In this document: piece after piece, positions 1-17,170 of the stretch
Layout: each line of letters begins with the position of its first letter
Numbering within the stretch: position 1 is the stretch's first letter
Assembly: GCA_023053545.1 (NCBI GenBank)
Contig: JAKZAN010000191.1
Location: forward strand, 1-64,000
DNA length: 64,000 nucleotides
Origin: Lepidurus packardi
Taxonomy: Eukaryota; Arthropoda; Branchiopoda; Notostraca; Triopsidae
Reading direction: 5' to 3'
Program-made: the position numbers and the translations under genes
The notes under the pieces: model-generated
Databases searched by the model: none
What the model was told of the DNA's origin: nothing
The model's input: the letters and a program-made list of their open reading frames with translations, nothing else

Positions 1-834
1 TATCCCGATTCTTCCAAATTCGTACCTGCTCCTGCGATATCCAAATCATGGCACAAACACTTGTCGCCACCTTTATCGACAACCCTCAAGTCCTTCAAAT
101 CGCACTATCCATCAAAGTACCCCCTGGTCCCTGAAGAGGTCTAAACTTCATCTCCAAACCATCCTTAGCCTTCTCTCTCACTCAGAAATTAAAGCATTTT
201 CCCAAATTGATTGTTCTCCTCTACAGATTGATGCGCCAAACAGCCAGGCTTATCTCCTCCTCAACTCCACTTCACTGCGTTCTCTCGACCTTGATACTCT
301 TACTCTCCAACCGATATCTATGAACTGCGCTAACTTAACCACCATTAGAGCTCATGAGAAAAATGCTTTGTTAGGGTTTGACAAATCCTTCAACAGTTTA
401 CTGCTGATAGATAAACTCTCTGCACAACAGGAGGAAATCCAACACTTTGACATGGGTCCTATGAATATGGCAGAAATTGTTTCCGCTAGCCCAACTATGG
501 CACTGTGCTGCACACAGACGAAATAGGAATTCTCGACTGACCTCTGCATGTAGCCGCAAAGCTACTGGAAGGCGATGGATTTCGAAGAGAAGGTTAACTA
601 CACCAAAAAAACTCCGAGTCCCTCAACCTATTCGACATCCGCAGCACATCACGCACCGTGTGTAGGCTAATAGATAGCCGCGAGGAGACTTTTGAGACAC
701 ATCTGTCCCTGTCAAAAATAATCGGCGATTATACCGTGCTTCACATCAGAGAAAAGGGTTTCATGAAAACGGAGCTGTTCATGACAGATGTGAGAAGGCC
801 TGGGATACAGTATGGATAAGTGAGCCGTTTATGA
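1..834 (+). CDS. 5'-truncated protein, propeller-like C-terminus, product unknown
   Basis: The left end of the window cuts this gene. Two open stretches are convincing but lie in different frames: about 136-530 (leucine-rich, with SLRSLDLDTLTLQPIS before the Met at 320) and about 545-834, ending at TGA 832-834 after text such as NLFDIRSTSRTVCRLIDSRE and LHIREKGFMKTELFMTDVRR. Repeated beta-strand-like segments with internal LFDI and VLHI patterns suggest a WD/propeller-type fold, which is an inference only. The frames must be joined by one or two short introns around 460-550 that I could not place. In-frame TAG/TAA are read as Glu. No family was recognised. Confidence 0.45.
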
Positions 835-1256
835 AGCTTACAGGGATATTTGTAGCAGGCCGGGACGTGAAGCCAGAGGGCAATAGGGAGAGACAGTTTA
901 TAAGAGTGAAATAGTGAGAAGAAAAGGAGAAGGAGTGAAAACACAGATTGTGCAGACACGCGTGGAAATATGAAGAGGGAATTTTTGGGGCAGGCGACAG
1001 ATCCCAGCGGCAGAATTCCATAGAGTTACTAATATTCTGTATCGACTTTTGAGATGCGGATTCCTTCTACTTGTTATACTCGAGTCATCAGATATTTCAT
1101 GTTCGGAACGTCAGACTAAATGCTAACTCAACCACTTTAACAAATAAGAGATACTAATGTCAATCCTGTTCCCATTCGGATTTTTACTCTCCTAAATTAT
1201 ATACATCGCACCACTCCTAAAATAGTAAGTCCATATCACCATGCCTCCCATCGCAT
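835..1256. other. Intergenic, no gene seen
   Basis: About 420 bp between the stop of the truncated left gene and the stop of the RAP-domain gene (convergent ends). No reading frame with conserved sequence was found on either strand when TAA/TAG are read as Glu. Probably two 3' untranslated regions. Confidence 0.5.
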
Positions 1257-3139
1257 TCATTTCTATATCATCCCCATTATCGTCTCATAAAGTCTCTTAT
1301 TCTCTCTCGGGTTCCCATTGAAATCCACCAGTCTGTGAATTGGTGCAACTGACACGTCCAAGTAAACTACCCTTATTCCATACGCCTCGCATAATCTCCT
1401 TTTCAGTCTGTTTTCGCCTCCTAGATCACCCACAGAGTTCTTATATTGCATGCCATGAACCTCCAAAAATACTAATTGCTACCGCATCTGTTGTGCTGGC
1501 CTTATGAGGAGGGCCAGGTCGATCTAGAAAACACAGAACCTCGGTTTCTCGATGACTGTGTACTGGGCGAGGGGTAAAAAGTGTCTCAGGCACTGGATTA
1601 TATGCTCCTCATATACATTATTTTTTGGTTTGCCCTTGGATTCAGATCGTGTATTGATGAATCCCGATGATATTTCGTTCTCTGTGTCTGAACACGAATG
1701 AACTCTGTCCTCCTTCGGGGCAATACAACCATAGAGCGAGGTGCTCGACTACTTACTCAACAACTTTTTCTATAAGTATTGGTTAATTATCAGGCTGTTA
1801 CTGTTATGGCAAAGCCTACATAGATGCTCTTCTCGTCTTCCTCCTTACCCACCTAAATTCTCTGGAAGCCTGATCGAGTGAAGCTTCTCCAGGCAATGCA
1901 GACATCGATGCAGAACTGCCTTCTCAGCCATTGACAGATTGGTAATTTAAGTTTTCTGGAGGATGCGGAGAATGGAGTGGACCAAATCATAGTCCTTTAT
2001 GTCTGCCTGCAGTAAGAAGGAGAGTATTTTGATGGCTGAGAATGTTGAACTGTTACGGTCCTCGATGAGATTTCGGAAGGCCGGACCCAAGATGTGGATG
2101 TAAAGAGCATCATCGATGGTGAGACTCTCCCGAGTATAAATTTCCATCAACTTCTCAATTTGTTCAGGCGTGAGTCTTCTGCTCGGCGTTTTACTTATAA
2201 GAACTAAGGTTTCGATGATTTCGGGATTACGCGCAGTCTTTCCACTACTCGATTATGTCGCAAGAAAAGCTATCAGTTCATCGGGGTCTTTTAGTCCCAC
2301 ATTGGGACTCTGATTCTTTGCCAAAGGCGACGAAAGCCTCCCTAAGGCTTTGTTGAAAGCGACACTCTTGGCTATGCAGGCCGGAACCTTGAATACCCTT
2401 TCGATGAGGTTGAGTAGTTTGATGTCAGTATTCTCAGAGTCGGCTAGTTTACTGTAGAGTGCTGGCAGCATCCTTGCAACGTATTCGGGCACCCTTCTGG
2501 GAACTTCAAACTTTTGAAATGCCATCCTGTCGAGGTTTTCAAGAATACGCTTACGAGTATCCAAAGGCATACTATGAATGAACTTAAGATAAGACTCTAA
2601 CAAGGGAGATCTTACAGTGGGATTTATCATGTTGTATGTGCCTGCGACTTCGGATAAGAATATCATATCCATAAGAACTGCATCTTTGTCGGTATCTTTA
2701 TTCAGGCATTTGTGTGCTTTTTAAATCTCTGACCAATGAACCTTCGATGACGTAAGTTTCATCAGCCTTTCGTAGGTGTCGATGGTTCTCGCAAAAGCAG
2801 CATCCGAATGGTAGGTATTCTCGAGTGACTGAAATGGTGTAGTTAGTCTCGACTATTTTGGTGAGATTGGTGCGGCTGGCCTGGATGGATTATGAGAGCT
2901 AGACCGACCAGAGGCGAAAGTTGTTGGGTGATAGGAGTGTTTCGAATGGGTTCTGGGTGTGGGCAGTTGATTATTGTTTCTAAGGAGGGGGAAGGACTGC
3001 CTCGGATTCGAGGAGAGTGTAATGCGAAGTGGCGGGGTTGGGATATTCTGATGGAGAGGGGTTTGCGGTAGAAGGAGAATAAAGATGCGAGTGTGTAGAG
3101 AGGGCGCTTATAATTAGCGAGGATTCGGTTTATCAACAT
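1257..3139 (-). CDS. RAP-domain protein, probably mitochondrial
   Basis: Two exons (3139-2909 and 2828-1257, 80-nt intron) give 600 residues ending at TGA 1257-1259. The first 40 residues have many Arg/Lys and hydrophobic residues and no acidic ones, as in a mitochondrial presequence. The C-terminal ~70 residues match the RAP domain pattern: FLEVHGMQY, then LKRRLCEAYGIRVVYLDV, preceded by PRFCVFEIDLALL. The middle is helical (for example the DAVLMDMIFLSEVAGTYNMI region), like the repeat arrays of FASTK/RAP proteins that act on organellar RNA. At least seven internal TAG/TAA codons read as Glu in helical, charged surroundings. The RAP assignment is fairly firm; the mitochondrial RNA role is inferred from the family and the presequence. 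Confidence 0.75.
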
Positions 3140-3409
3140 AATTGATAATATATAATGATTAAAAGGAAACGGGAATACTCGAATGTTCCTGAAGCATGAA
3201 GGGCCAAAGTTATTAGTCATATTGGCTTATCGGGTTGCCTAGCTCTAATCCCAAACTCCAGCGGCTCTTTAAAATAAATAAAATACACGCGCCAGGCAAC
3301 AGAAACAGACATGGGCGAACACAAAGGTCCAAGGAATATGCAGCCCTCCTATTTAACCCACTTTCTACCCGTTGAGAATTAGCCCAAATACTACCAAAGT
3401 CGTGCTTAG

Positions 3410-4642
3410 TCACTTGCCCACACCTTCTACTCCCAGATGTAAGGTCTTCACGCTGATGTTGCTGTTGGGAGTGTTGCTACTTGTATTTGCCAGTGTGCTT
3501 GCCCTCATTTTCTCCACGGACGACTCCCCACCTTTCTTCTTGGAGAAAACTAGATTCTTGGCACTCTTACCGAGAAATACATCCTTTAAGACCTGTTCGT
3601 CTTGCTTGCGCCGGTTGGACAGTTCCAGAAGACCAAACTTTTCCCTGAAATGTCGAAATATCGCCTCGGAGTCCTTGTTGTCTATGATTACCCACTTCGG
3701 AGGGAGAATATGCTTGAGCATTTTGTGGTAGTATCTATTGAAGTAAACCTCGTACATCGCTTCGTTCAGGTCAGAGAGTTCCTACAGGATGTTGATAAGG
3801 TTCTATAGTTCAGTCTTACTCAGCTATTAGTAGCTATTTATTGCCTTGCTGAGGTGCTTTTCAAGGAGCCCATAGAAATTGTAGAAATCGCGGGTAAGAG
3901 CCTCGATGAAGTCGATAATGTAGGAGTGTTCGGTGAGGTAATAACGACCGATACTGGTTATGGCGCAACGGATTTGCAGGACACTTTTGAGTGTGTTGAT
4001 GAGCTTCCAGACGAGGGTGAAATCAGGGCGTATAACTCTACAGTTGGCGAAGTTCTGGGCCTCCTCTACCAAGTCTTTATTGAACGCGAGCTTAGTAATG
4101 TAGGTGAGGTAGGGCAGAACCAGATATAGATGGAGGAATACGTTAATATCGTTGAAATTAAGAGTCTAATCGATGACAGTTCGGGCGTTGCTTAGGGATT
4201 TGTTGTTGCTGGTCGATGAGGAAGAGTACTCGAGGGCCGAGTTCTTGGGTTCTGTGAAGGTATTGATGCTGTTATGGAAAGATTTCTGCCCACGCAAAAA
4301 AGACGAGGGTTGGGTCAGCAACGTTGAGGTATCTTTGCGTACAATATTGATTCCCTGGAACTCAAGCTTCGGCATCTCCATAATGAAATCGCTCCACCCT
4401 AGATGTTCCACACACAGTAGGTGAAGCAGTATCAGCATTTTGATACGCACAGGAGCTTATTGTTTAGACTGAATTAGTTCAAGAAAGCGTTGAGCATTGC
4501 TTCGTCCCTCCTCGGAACGGAGGTCAAAGACATGGCGGATTTGTTTGTGGATCTCTTTGGGTTCGATACACTCCTTGCCTCGAAGTATCTTGGAGTCTTC
4601 AAGAAATAGGCGGAGTTTGCGGTATTTGATGAAGTTAAACAT
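3410..4642 (-). CDS. Helical protein, possible F-box at N-terminus
   Basis: One frame runs 411 codons from ATG 4642 to TGA 3410-3412, with five internal TAG/TAA read as Glu. The body is mainly alpha-helical and leucine-rich with no recognised domain. Directly upstream, in a different frame (about 4730-4650), lies GLPEQLLLRILTIVSS, which looks like the start of an F-box (LPxELLxxIL). Adding one C to the CCCCC run just before the Met would fuse this to the main frame, so the true start may be further upstream and a homopolymer indel is suspected. Function unknown; an SCF substrate adaptor is possible if the F-box is real. Confidence 0.6.
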
Positions 4643-4734
4643 CGCTTGGGCTGATTGGGGGAGGATACTATTGTTAGAATGCGGAGAAGAAGTTGTTCAG
4701 GGAGTCCAGAAGAAGAGGAATTTGTGAGTGTTTG

Positions 4735-5560
4735 GGATGCGATGGGCGGATCAAGGTGGGAATGCGTCGAGATGTGTATTATAGTAAGCAAGTTATTTTT
4801 CTGATTCTTGGCAGTGATGATAGTATGTAAATACGATAAATATAGGAGCAAACAAGCACACTGCATTAGAGATTTCGACCCCGCAGTATATTGTCCCGTT
4901 GCTCTTATTTGCACTCGATGCATGGGCAACAGTATAATATTATATAAAACTCAGTCGATCAGTGCTGTGGTGTCGGGCCTTTCGGGTGCACAAGCAGTCT
5001 CTAGTCTTAGATGGAGACTGTTTTTGCCAGATGAAGATATGCCCAAGATAGTATTATGGATGGGCGGTGACAGAGGAATGGTTTGCAATGTATGGTGGGC
5101 CAAGAGGAGTCAGATGAGAGGCATTGGTGAAATACATAGCATTGGATTTGAAAAATACTAAGATAAATAGGGCTAACAAAAATAGGAAATGGTTGTCTCA
5201 TTCCGATAGTTGGTTAGATAAGGGAGAAATAGGGATGTTCAGGTGAACTGTCCAGGAATAACTGACAGTTATTCCTTACATCTTTCTCTGCTTCTTGAAA
5301 ATTTAACTGTTCAATAGGTTATGAATCCCTACGCCAATTCAACCCACTACCCTCCTTAAAACTAACCCAAACCTTATACTCTTTATTTTGTTCATCTGCA
5401 TTATATTTCGTCTGTTTCTTCCATTCTATTCTTTTTCCCCATTCTTCCTCTCACCCCATCTCCACATTCACAAAACCATACTTATCTCACCACTTATAAA
5501 AGAAATCCACCAATCATAACTACAAACAGACGCTATCATTATCCTCCACTACCGCCTAGC
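4735..5560. other. Intergenic stretch with one inverted repeat
   Basis: No convincing gene on either strand. A 118-codon + strand frame (4808-5161) has no recognisable pattern and no start context. The stretch contains the inverted repeat listed separately and pyrimidine-rich tracts near 5400-5470. It lies between the 5' side of the F-box-like gene and the 3' end of the next minus-strand gene. Confidence 0.4.
5254..5276. repeat. Perfect 11-bp inverted repeat, 1-nt spacer
   Basis: AGGAATAACTG and CAGTTATTCCT flank a single A, making a near-perfect 23-bp palindrome in otherwise gene-free DNA. It could be a binding site for a dimeric regulator or fold as a hairpin in RNA. No further copy was noticed in the window. 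Confidence 0.6.
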
Positions 5561-5564
5561 ACTT

Positions 5565-6119
5565 TCACAGCGCCGCCCGAGGCACCTATCTCCACAGTCT
5601 CCGGCGGGCGATATGGTTTCGATAGGAATCCACCAGTGTCGCATATGCACTGGCCACCAGTTTGTCCATCCTGTCCACAGTCAAGGCTGGAGCGGAGCAT
5701 GCGTTCTGGTAGGCAATGAAGTCCATGATCTTCTCGATGCGCTTGTGGGCCCCGTACTCGTCACACACATTGTAATGGCTGGCCAAATTCTCTGTATGCA
5801 GATTTTCGTAGAAGCAATGGAGAAAGGTGCCGGTTGTGAATCTGTAGAAGCGGCGTTTCTTCTCGCCTTTGTAGTTGAGTTGGAAGAGCACATAGACGAA
5901 CTCTTTGTAGTTGCCCTTGAGTTTGAGAGCGAGGCCAGAGCATGAGTAGTCCTGACTCGACAGAAACTGATCCTCATACTTGATGGTTACTCCGGGCCGA
6001 ATGCGTATGTTTTTGACGAGTAAGAGTTCGGCAGTAGTACCTTCGAGGGCGAGCCTGGTTTTGATGAGTGTGTGTTTGGGTATCGGGGGATCTCCGATTT
6101 CCTACATGCGTTAGGTCAT
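5565..6119 (-). CDS. 184-residue protein of unknown function
   Basis: A single exon from ATG 6119 to TGA 5565-5567 (185 codons). The start MTERMEEIGDPP uses TAA and TAG as Glu. The first half is predicted beta-rich (LLLVKNIRIRPGVTIKYED, then FVYVLFQLNYKGEKKRRFYR), followed by helices and a basic tail. The beta-sandwich followed by helical segment loosely recalls the C-terminal part of Sec23/Sec24 COPII subunits, but the protein is far shorter than those and I would not name it on this basis. It appears complete, with its own start and stop. Confidence 0.65.
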
Positions 6120-6124
6120 GGACA

Positions 6125-6705
6125 GTGAGGGGGCTATGGTTGCGTGGATGAGTGTTTTTGAGGGGTTGATAGCTCTAAAATTGATGATTATTGATTATAA
6201 AAAATGTAGCTTGGTACTTTTAAACAGCAGACAGCGCATTAACTGTTTGTTGTGTGGCACTGTAACCCTAGAAAGAATCGCCTGAAGTCAATTTAGCGTC
6301 TCAACCGATGAGTAGAGGGAGAACCTGAGACCAATGATAGAGCATCCGCTATTTCTGACGGGCCACGCGAATACATCAGAAAATGTAAAGTAGTTTCAGT
6401 AACTAATTTAGTGGAAGTCCTATTGCAATGCCTTTTGATAGGATTGTCTATTAAAAGCGCAAAGGCTTCTGCTTCTGGATAGGGAAAATGATACAGTCTG
6501 TAGAACTATTATTAGTCTGAAAAGATAGGCAAGTGGTTGCCAAAAGTATGTGTGGTCGAAAGCATCTTCATGGGACTATGCATAGGAAATTACTAAGAAG
6601 CCACTGGGCTCAGAAGACATCAGAAACACTCCACAGGAAAATGTGCACAAAATTTAAGACAAACCGACGAAGAATAAGCTGGCCAAAAACTAAACATAAT
6701 TTAAG
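6125..6705. other. Intergenic, no gene seen
   Basis: About 580 bp between two minus-strand genes. Several short frames exist but none shows conserved or compositionally protein-like sequence. Likely the promoter and 5' leader of the 184-residue gene plus the 3' end of the EF-hand gene. Confidence 0.45.
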
Positions 6706-6710
6706 CATTC

Positions 6711-7310
6711 TCACCTAAAGCGTAGTGTCATCAAGAACATCACTTAGTTCTCTTTCAGAACCTGTCGAAACATCTCATACTTCACTGACCCGCTGCTTCC
6801 GTACTGCTTTATGAATCTCTCCCCCATCAGGCTCAGATCGTCCTGGCTATAACGCTTCGTCATTTTGTTAGGGTCGTTGTGCATCAAGTCCAGAGTCGAC
6901 ACCAGGTCCTTGATTCCCAGCTTGAAGTCTTTGTCTTCATCGAACAGCCGAAACAAGTACTTGAACTTGTCTTCGATGTTGGTGCTCATGTGGAACACTG
7001 CCAACATCTCTACGAAGATTTCGAAGCTCAGCTTTTTCTTATTAATCTTTTGGAGGTCCTATTCTACTTGCATTAAAATACGCTAGAATAGGATGTGTCT
7101 TCGGATGAACGGCACCTGACGCAGGTATTAAGGCTCTATCATGGAGACCTTTTTTACATCAAGTTTGCCGAAGCAGGCCTTCAGGATGGAGATTTCGGAC
7201 TGAGTAAAGGGAGGCTTTTCGGAAAGTTACTATTTCTTGATGGCTTGCTGTTCGGCGTGGAAGGCAGAGACTCCGTCCTGTCTGGCAGACCCATCAGCCT
7301 TATTTCCCAT
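6711..7310 (-). CDS. Calcineurin-B-like EF-hand protein
   Basis: A single exon of 200 codons starting MGNK, which fits N-terminal myristoylation as in calcineurin B and CHP/NCS-type sensors. The 199-residue length and order (N-terminal helix, two degenerate EF-hands, two C-terminal EF-hands) match that family. One recognisable loop is FDEDKDFKLGIKDL, with Asp at the 12th position instead of the usual Glu; other loops lack Ca2+ ligands, so binding may be limited to one site. Glu is coded by TAA in MIEPEYLRQVPFIRRHI. The stop is TGA 6711-6713; the frame passes a TAA at 6744-6746, so the last ten residues depend on TAA being sense. A regulatory subunit or Ca2+ sensor role is inferred. Confidence 0.75.
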
Positions 7311-7467
7311 TTCTGGCAGGTTGTAGTAGCGAGTGATAATGACTGGTTTTTCTATAAATACCTCGGACTAGTTTTGTTTATATTGATGTTGTGTCTGTTC
7401 GGATGTTTAAATAATATAAAATAATGACCTCGGCGTGGCAATTATTTTCAGTCTTTCCCACGCACCC

Positions 7468-8706
7468 TCATTTGGCAGGGGCGATCTCGCTCGTCTTCTG
7501 TTCCGCTGCCTTCTTCTTCTTGTCCTTCTTCTGCTCGCTCTTGTCCATCGAAGTCTACGCATTTCATTCAAATAGTTGTCATTCAGTCTTAAACAAAACT
7601 ATACCTTCAGAAGCTCAAGAATACCCTCATCCTGGATGCTGTTCTCAGTCTTGAACTTTGACTCGTCGATCGGCAGGCCCGTGATTGCGATGGTTCCACC
7701 TTGCAGCAGCATCACTGTGATCTTGAACTGAGCAACTAGCTCACCTTCCTTCTCACTCAGAACAGGGTAAGAGTTCAGCAGATCATGCTTCAAGCACTCG
7801 CTGACGCCCAGCTTAGTGGTGATCTCGTCATGGAAGGAGTTCAGGGAGAAACCGAGTGAAGGGTATCTGTTAAGAACTTCAGCAAGGAAAGCTCTACCGT
7901 GCTTAGTTTTGAGGGAGTAGTTTCTCTCAATAGCTCTCTTATAAACGGTGCAGCGAAGGTCGCTCTCCTTGAGCTTGCCTTCACCGGAGGTGACCAGGAC
8001 GTCTAAGGCGTAGACCTCATTGATGTTGAACTCATGATCTTCAACCTTCTGGTCGAAGGTTTCTTTACTAATGATGCAGTTGTTGCCATCGATCAGGTGT
8101 TTTTTGAGCTCATGAGAAAGCACACCTTCTACAGGGTTCACACCATATGAGGCAGTAACTTTCTCAATTGTCTTAGTAACCTGGTTGTTAACGAAGCCAG
8201 GCTTGAGCTGTCTCAAAGAAGCCTGAACCGCCTTGTAGGCAGCCAGAATTACATCAGCCTTCCGATTGGTGATGGGGGCAGATTGGTCAGACTGGACGAC
8301 AACAGTGTGGGCAACCAGGGCCATGAAACCGTCGATGTGGACACCGAGATCTACCTTAACAAGATCGCCCTCCTTGATGGTGGTGGAATCGTCGATGAAA
8401 GGTGAGTAGTGGCCTGCGATTTCGTTGATGGAAAGACAGGTAGGGAAGGCGATTCCCTTAGGGAAAGGCTTCTTGTTGTAGACCTTGGATACTTCGGTTT
8501 CAATGAGATTGTCACCGAAGATGCAGACCTCAACAACACGGACACCGACTTTGAGTTTCTTGAGTACCTGCTCGAGGACAGCTGTGAGGGAAGAAAGGAA
8601 GGGATGAGTGTAGGTGGGTACCGTTGGCGATTTTGCCTGCGGATTGATATTTATCGATGACGCCAGGGGTGGCGAGAGTTTCTTCGACGTATTCGTCTTG
8701 TTCCAT
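7468..8706 (-). CDS. PA2G4: PA2G4/EBP1-type aminopeptidase-fold protein
   Basis: Three exons (8706-8622, 8581-7605, 7554-7468; introns 40 and 50 nt) sum to 383 codons ending TGA. The sequence follows the proliferation-associated 2G4/EBP1 family throughout: GVRVVEVCIFGDNLIE, KGIAFPTCLSINEIAGHYSP, EGDLVKVDLGVHIDGFMALV, HELKKHLIDGNN, YALDVLVTSGEGK and the very basic C-terminal tail KKDKKKKAAEQK. These proteins keep the methionine aminopeptidase (pita-bread) fold without activity and bind ribosomes and structured RNA near the exit tunnel. Length (382 aa) matches the family. This is one of the few genes here with no internal TAG/TAA in the main exon, as expected for a highly expressed gene. Confidence 0.93.
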
Positions 8707-8881
8707 TTGTTGTGTTGGCTAGAAAAGGGATAGGGTTGGATAATAGTTTAATATTGTGAGTATTATAATTAAGGTTTAGTGGTTTAGATCTTAGTATTGC
8801 GTACAAATAATCATAATATTTACATCTAGCAACCATGTATCTACCTCCAACACTGGAATTCATTAAGTCAATCCCGTCCCA

Positions 8882-13685
<4,804 letters not shown>

Positions 13686-15810
13686 ATGAACAAGAGATAA
13701 GAAGAACCCGCACGACCCGACCAGACCATTATCGAAGAAAGGGCCCCCAACTCAGAAGTCATCAAACGCTACCTCAAGGGCAAGATGCTCGGCAAGGTAC
13801 GCTCCCCCTCCAATATATTCGTTTTTATTCATACTCTCACCACAGGGCGGTTTCGCTAAATGCTTCGAATTCACATCCCTCGACACCAAGAAGGTCTACG
13901 CTGCTAAGGTTATCGAGAAATCAACCCTCACCCGTTCCAAGGCTAAGGAAAAACTAACTTCCGAAATCAAGATTCACAAAAGCCTCAAATTCCCCTACAT
14001 CGTTGGCTTCGAACATTTCTTCGAGGATCCCGAAAATGTCTACATCCTTCTCTAGGTCTGTCCCAATCAGACTCTCAATGAACTTATCAAACGCCGCAAA
14101 CGTATCACGGAAGTCGAGGCCCAGTGTTACCTCTATCAGTTGGCTCTTGCTCTCAAGTATTTGCACTCTAACCGTGTCATCCACCGTGACCTCAAACTTG
14201 GCAATCTATTCCTTTCTGACAAGCTCGAGATCAAGATCGGCGACTTCGGACTTGCCGCCAAACTGGAATCTGACGGTTAAAAGCGAAAGACTATGTGTGG
14301 TACACCTAATTACATCGCTCCCGAAATCTTGGATAATAAAGTTGGTCACAGCTATGAGGTCGATGTCTGGAGTTTTGGTGTCATTGCTTACGCTATGCTG
14401 GTGGGTCGTCCTCCCTTTGAGACAAGTGATGTCCGCACGACCTACAACAAGATTCGCATGTGCAACTACACCTTCCCGGACTCCATCACGCTCTCCAAGG
14501 CTGCTAAAAGCTTTATCTCAAAGATGCTCCAACTCGAGCCAAGCAAAAGACTAACTGTCGAAGAAATTCTCAATCATGAATTCTTTACGACCAATCCCTT
14601 TCCTCGGACCCTTCCAATCGCCTGCCTCGCATGTCCCCCCAATGCCAACTTTATGAAGCAGTTCCAAAGAGATCCTTCTGTCGACACCAAGAAGAGCACC
14701 GAGAAGTTAAATTCCTCTAAGCTGCTTGAGGCTCCAGGTTCAAATACGGAGAGGGTCCTGTCACTGGGAGTGCAGAAACCTTCGAGCACGAGAGGCAGCA
14801 CTGAGCAGCTGCTGGGTCCTAGCCAGAGAGCCGCCAGTTCTACGGCACTGGTTGGGCATAAATTTACGTTGAAGAGAAAATAACATGAAGAGCTGCCATT
14901 CTTCGAAAACAAGGGCCCCGAAATCTGGGTGACCCATTTCGTGGAGAACTCAAAGTTTGGTATATGTTATCTGCTGAACTCCAACTGCACAGGCATGTAC
15001 TTCAACGACATGACGAATCTCATCACCAACTCCACCCTGTCTAAGGTCAAATACATCGAACCCACTGCCGAAGGTCCCCGCCAGCAAGTCTTTGACATGA
15101 ACAACACCGAAGCCTCCCTCGCTAAGAAGATGAAGATCATTAACCACTTCAACACCGAGCTCAGGAACAAGCGCGATGCTCAGGAAGCCCAAATGCGGCC
15201 GGAGGCCCGCATCAAGGCCGAGCGTCTCAAGTATAAGAAGGAGGCGGCAGAGTCAGCGATGCAAGTGTACGTTCAGAAATACATGACGACTGCGAAAGCC
15301 ACTATTTTCTGGTTCCCGAAAAATGCTCTGCAGATCATCTTCCAGGATAATACTGAAATCCTCATCAAAGAGTCTTCTAACGGAGTGTATGTCAACAAGT
15401 TTGGGGAGCGTAAGAACTTCAACTGCACGGACGACGTGCAGGGGATGTCTGACGACCTGCAGAAAAGATTCAGATACACCATGGAACTCCTAAAGGACTA
15501 CAAATCGAGGCCCAGGACCAACAGACTTAGTTCGAGCAGCAACAATCACCGCAACAGCAACGACGAAAACAGGAAACCGTCAGTCTCAAAGAACCAGAAC
15601 ACCGAACACAACAACGTGAGTGGTAGCAACAACAATAGTAACACGAATCTAGGAGGCATGGGACTGAAGAAGGAAAGTATGCCGAGCGTACTGACGGCTG
15701 GCACAAGCAGCACCCATAGGATGAGCACCTTGGGACAGATGGGCAGCAAGAAAGAGCTGCCTCGGAACTCGTCGTATGGGAGGTTTTTGGCGACAGACTC
15801 TGAAAAATGA
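13686..15810 (+). CDS. PLK: Polo-like kinase
   Basis: Two exons (13686-13796, 13846-15810; 49-nt intron) encode about 690 residues. The kinase domain carries [11 protein letters not shown] (Gly loop, the Ala before Lys typical of PLKs), [26 protein letters not shown] and [17 protein letters not shown] 14053-14055 in YILLxVCPNQTL and TAA 14278-14280 in the activation segment sit where other PLKs have Glu. TAA 14881-14883 is read through into two polo-box segments: [18 protein letters not shown] and, after a basic coiled linker, [14 protein letters not shown]. The tail is Asn/Ser-rich. PLKs drive mitotic entry, spindle and basal-body events. The stop is TGA 15808-15810. Read with the standard code, this gene would be split into separate pieces. 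Confidence 0.95.
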
Positions 15811-16016
15811 TATGCAAGTGAGGAAACAGGAGGAGAGTGGAGGAGCGAGTCCGGACTGGACCCTGTTCTAATTAGAATACCTGGGAGAATATTCGAATTA
15901 ATTTATTCGTTAGAACATCAATAAACTTTGAATCTGCTTTGAGGGGTCGACACCCGGACTTTGAAATCATAGCTACTTCTGCTGATACAGCCACATTCAT
16001 CAATTAACAACCAGAA

Positions 16017-17006
16017 TCAGTTCAGACTTATCTTTTCTATCTCGAAGATCTTATTTATGGCTTCCTAGAAGTTCTAAACCACATAAGAAGCCGGGTCCTC
16101 AGCGTCATTCTCCCCGCCTTTGAAGACGCCTGTCCTTGTCATGAAAGACTTCCATCCTATACTGTTGGCTCCTCGGATGTCTGCTCTGGGGTTGTCTCCT
16201 ATCATATAAAAGTTCCCTAGATCTCCGTATTTGAACTTCATATACTGTTCTACATAGGAAAATGCCAGCTTGGTGGGCTTCCCATAGATGATAGGATGGA
16301 TATCTTTCTTCAGATATAGCATCATGTGATTTTCAAGCACTCTCGTAAAAGGGCCCATGGCCATTCGAGATAGTGGAAACTGGCTGGCCCATATGATGTC
16401 GTTCTGCGAGGTGTAGTAAGGGGGATCGCAGACTCGGTAAAGATGGTCCAGCACCAATAGAGAAGTCTCATAAGGAGAGACATCGTTGAGTGTGAAGACA
16501 GCTTTTACATGAGGAAGAATCTATCGTGAGTTACGAGGCAGCTTAAAACCTGGTCTGTTTTCGAGCGCCAGCAATGTCCTCTAGAACTGCATATCAGCTC
16601 TCCAGAGTCCTTCTTTGATATGTGCGGGCATCTCATTGATTATCATGGTGTAAATCTCATCGGCTGTGATAAAGTTAGTTATTCCCAAGTCTTCAACGAT
16701 ACCCTTTATATCCATGCTGCCTGTGATCATGATCAGACCCTTGTCGCTCCATTTGAGAATTTCTGACTTGAGAGGAGTATGATTGAGTATGACATTTTCT
16801 TTGGAGAAATAGTCTTTGAATTTGAAGATTTGGTTCATCTTATCAGCTTTGACTTGCTCAGTGCTGCCGCCTCCATTGGTGAGACAAACAAAAGGTATTT
16901 GGCTTTATTGGATGCGGAGGAGGGAGGAGAGAGTACCGGGAATCTGGATTTTGCCTCGGATAAGCACTCCATCGATGTCAGTGACGATGGCTGGTAGTCT
17001 CCTCAT
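16017..17006 (-). CDS. HAD-superfamily phosphatase, HDHD5/CECR5-like
   Basis: A single exon of 330 codons. The N-terminal TDIDGVLIRGK contains the DxDG nucleophile motif; motif II is LTNGGG; the C-terminal half has IIYGKPTKLAFSYVE and MIGDNPRADIRGANSIGWKS, the metal-binding acidic motif, followed by TRTGVFKGG. This combination (NagD-type HAD with the C2 cap and DNPxxDIRGAN) is that of the HDHD5/CECR5 and YKR070W family, often mitochondrial, whose substrate is not settled. Length 329 aa is normal or slightly short; no clear targeting peptide. Internal TAG/TAA are read as Glu at six or more places. Confidence 0.85.
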
Positions 17007-17170
17007 TGATTTCCGAGGTTATCAAGCAACTAATCCAAAAAATAGATCAAATTCTACGTACCACAATGCGAACCAAACCTTTTAATTTCCGGCTTTGGTA
17101 ATAATATTCTGTTTTTAGGAAACACTGTTAAATTCTCCAAGGCCAGAGACGAAGCCTATAAGAAATGGAA

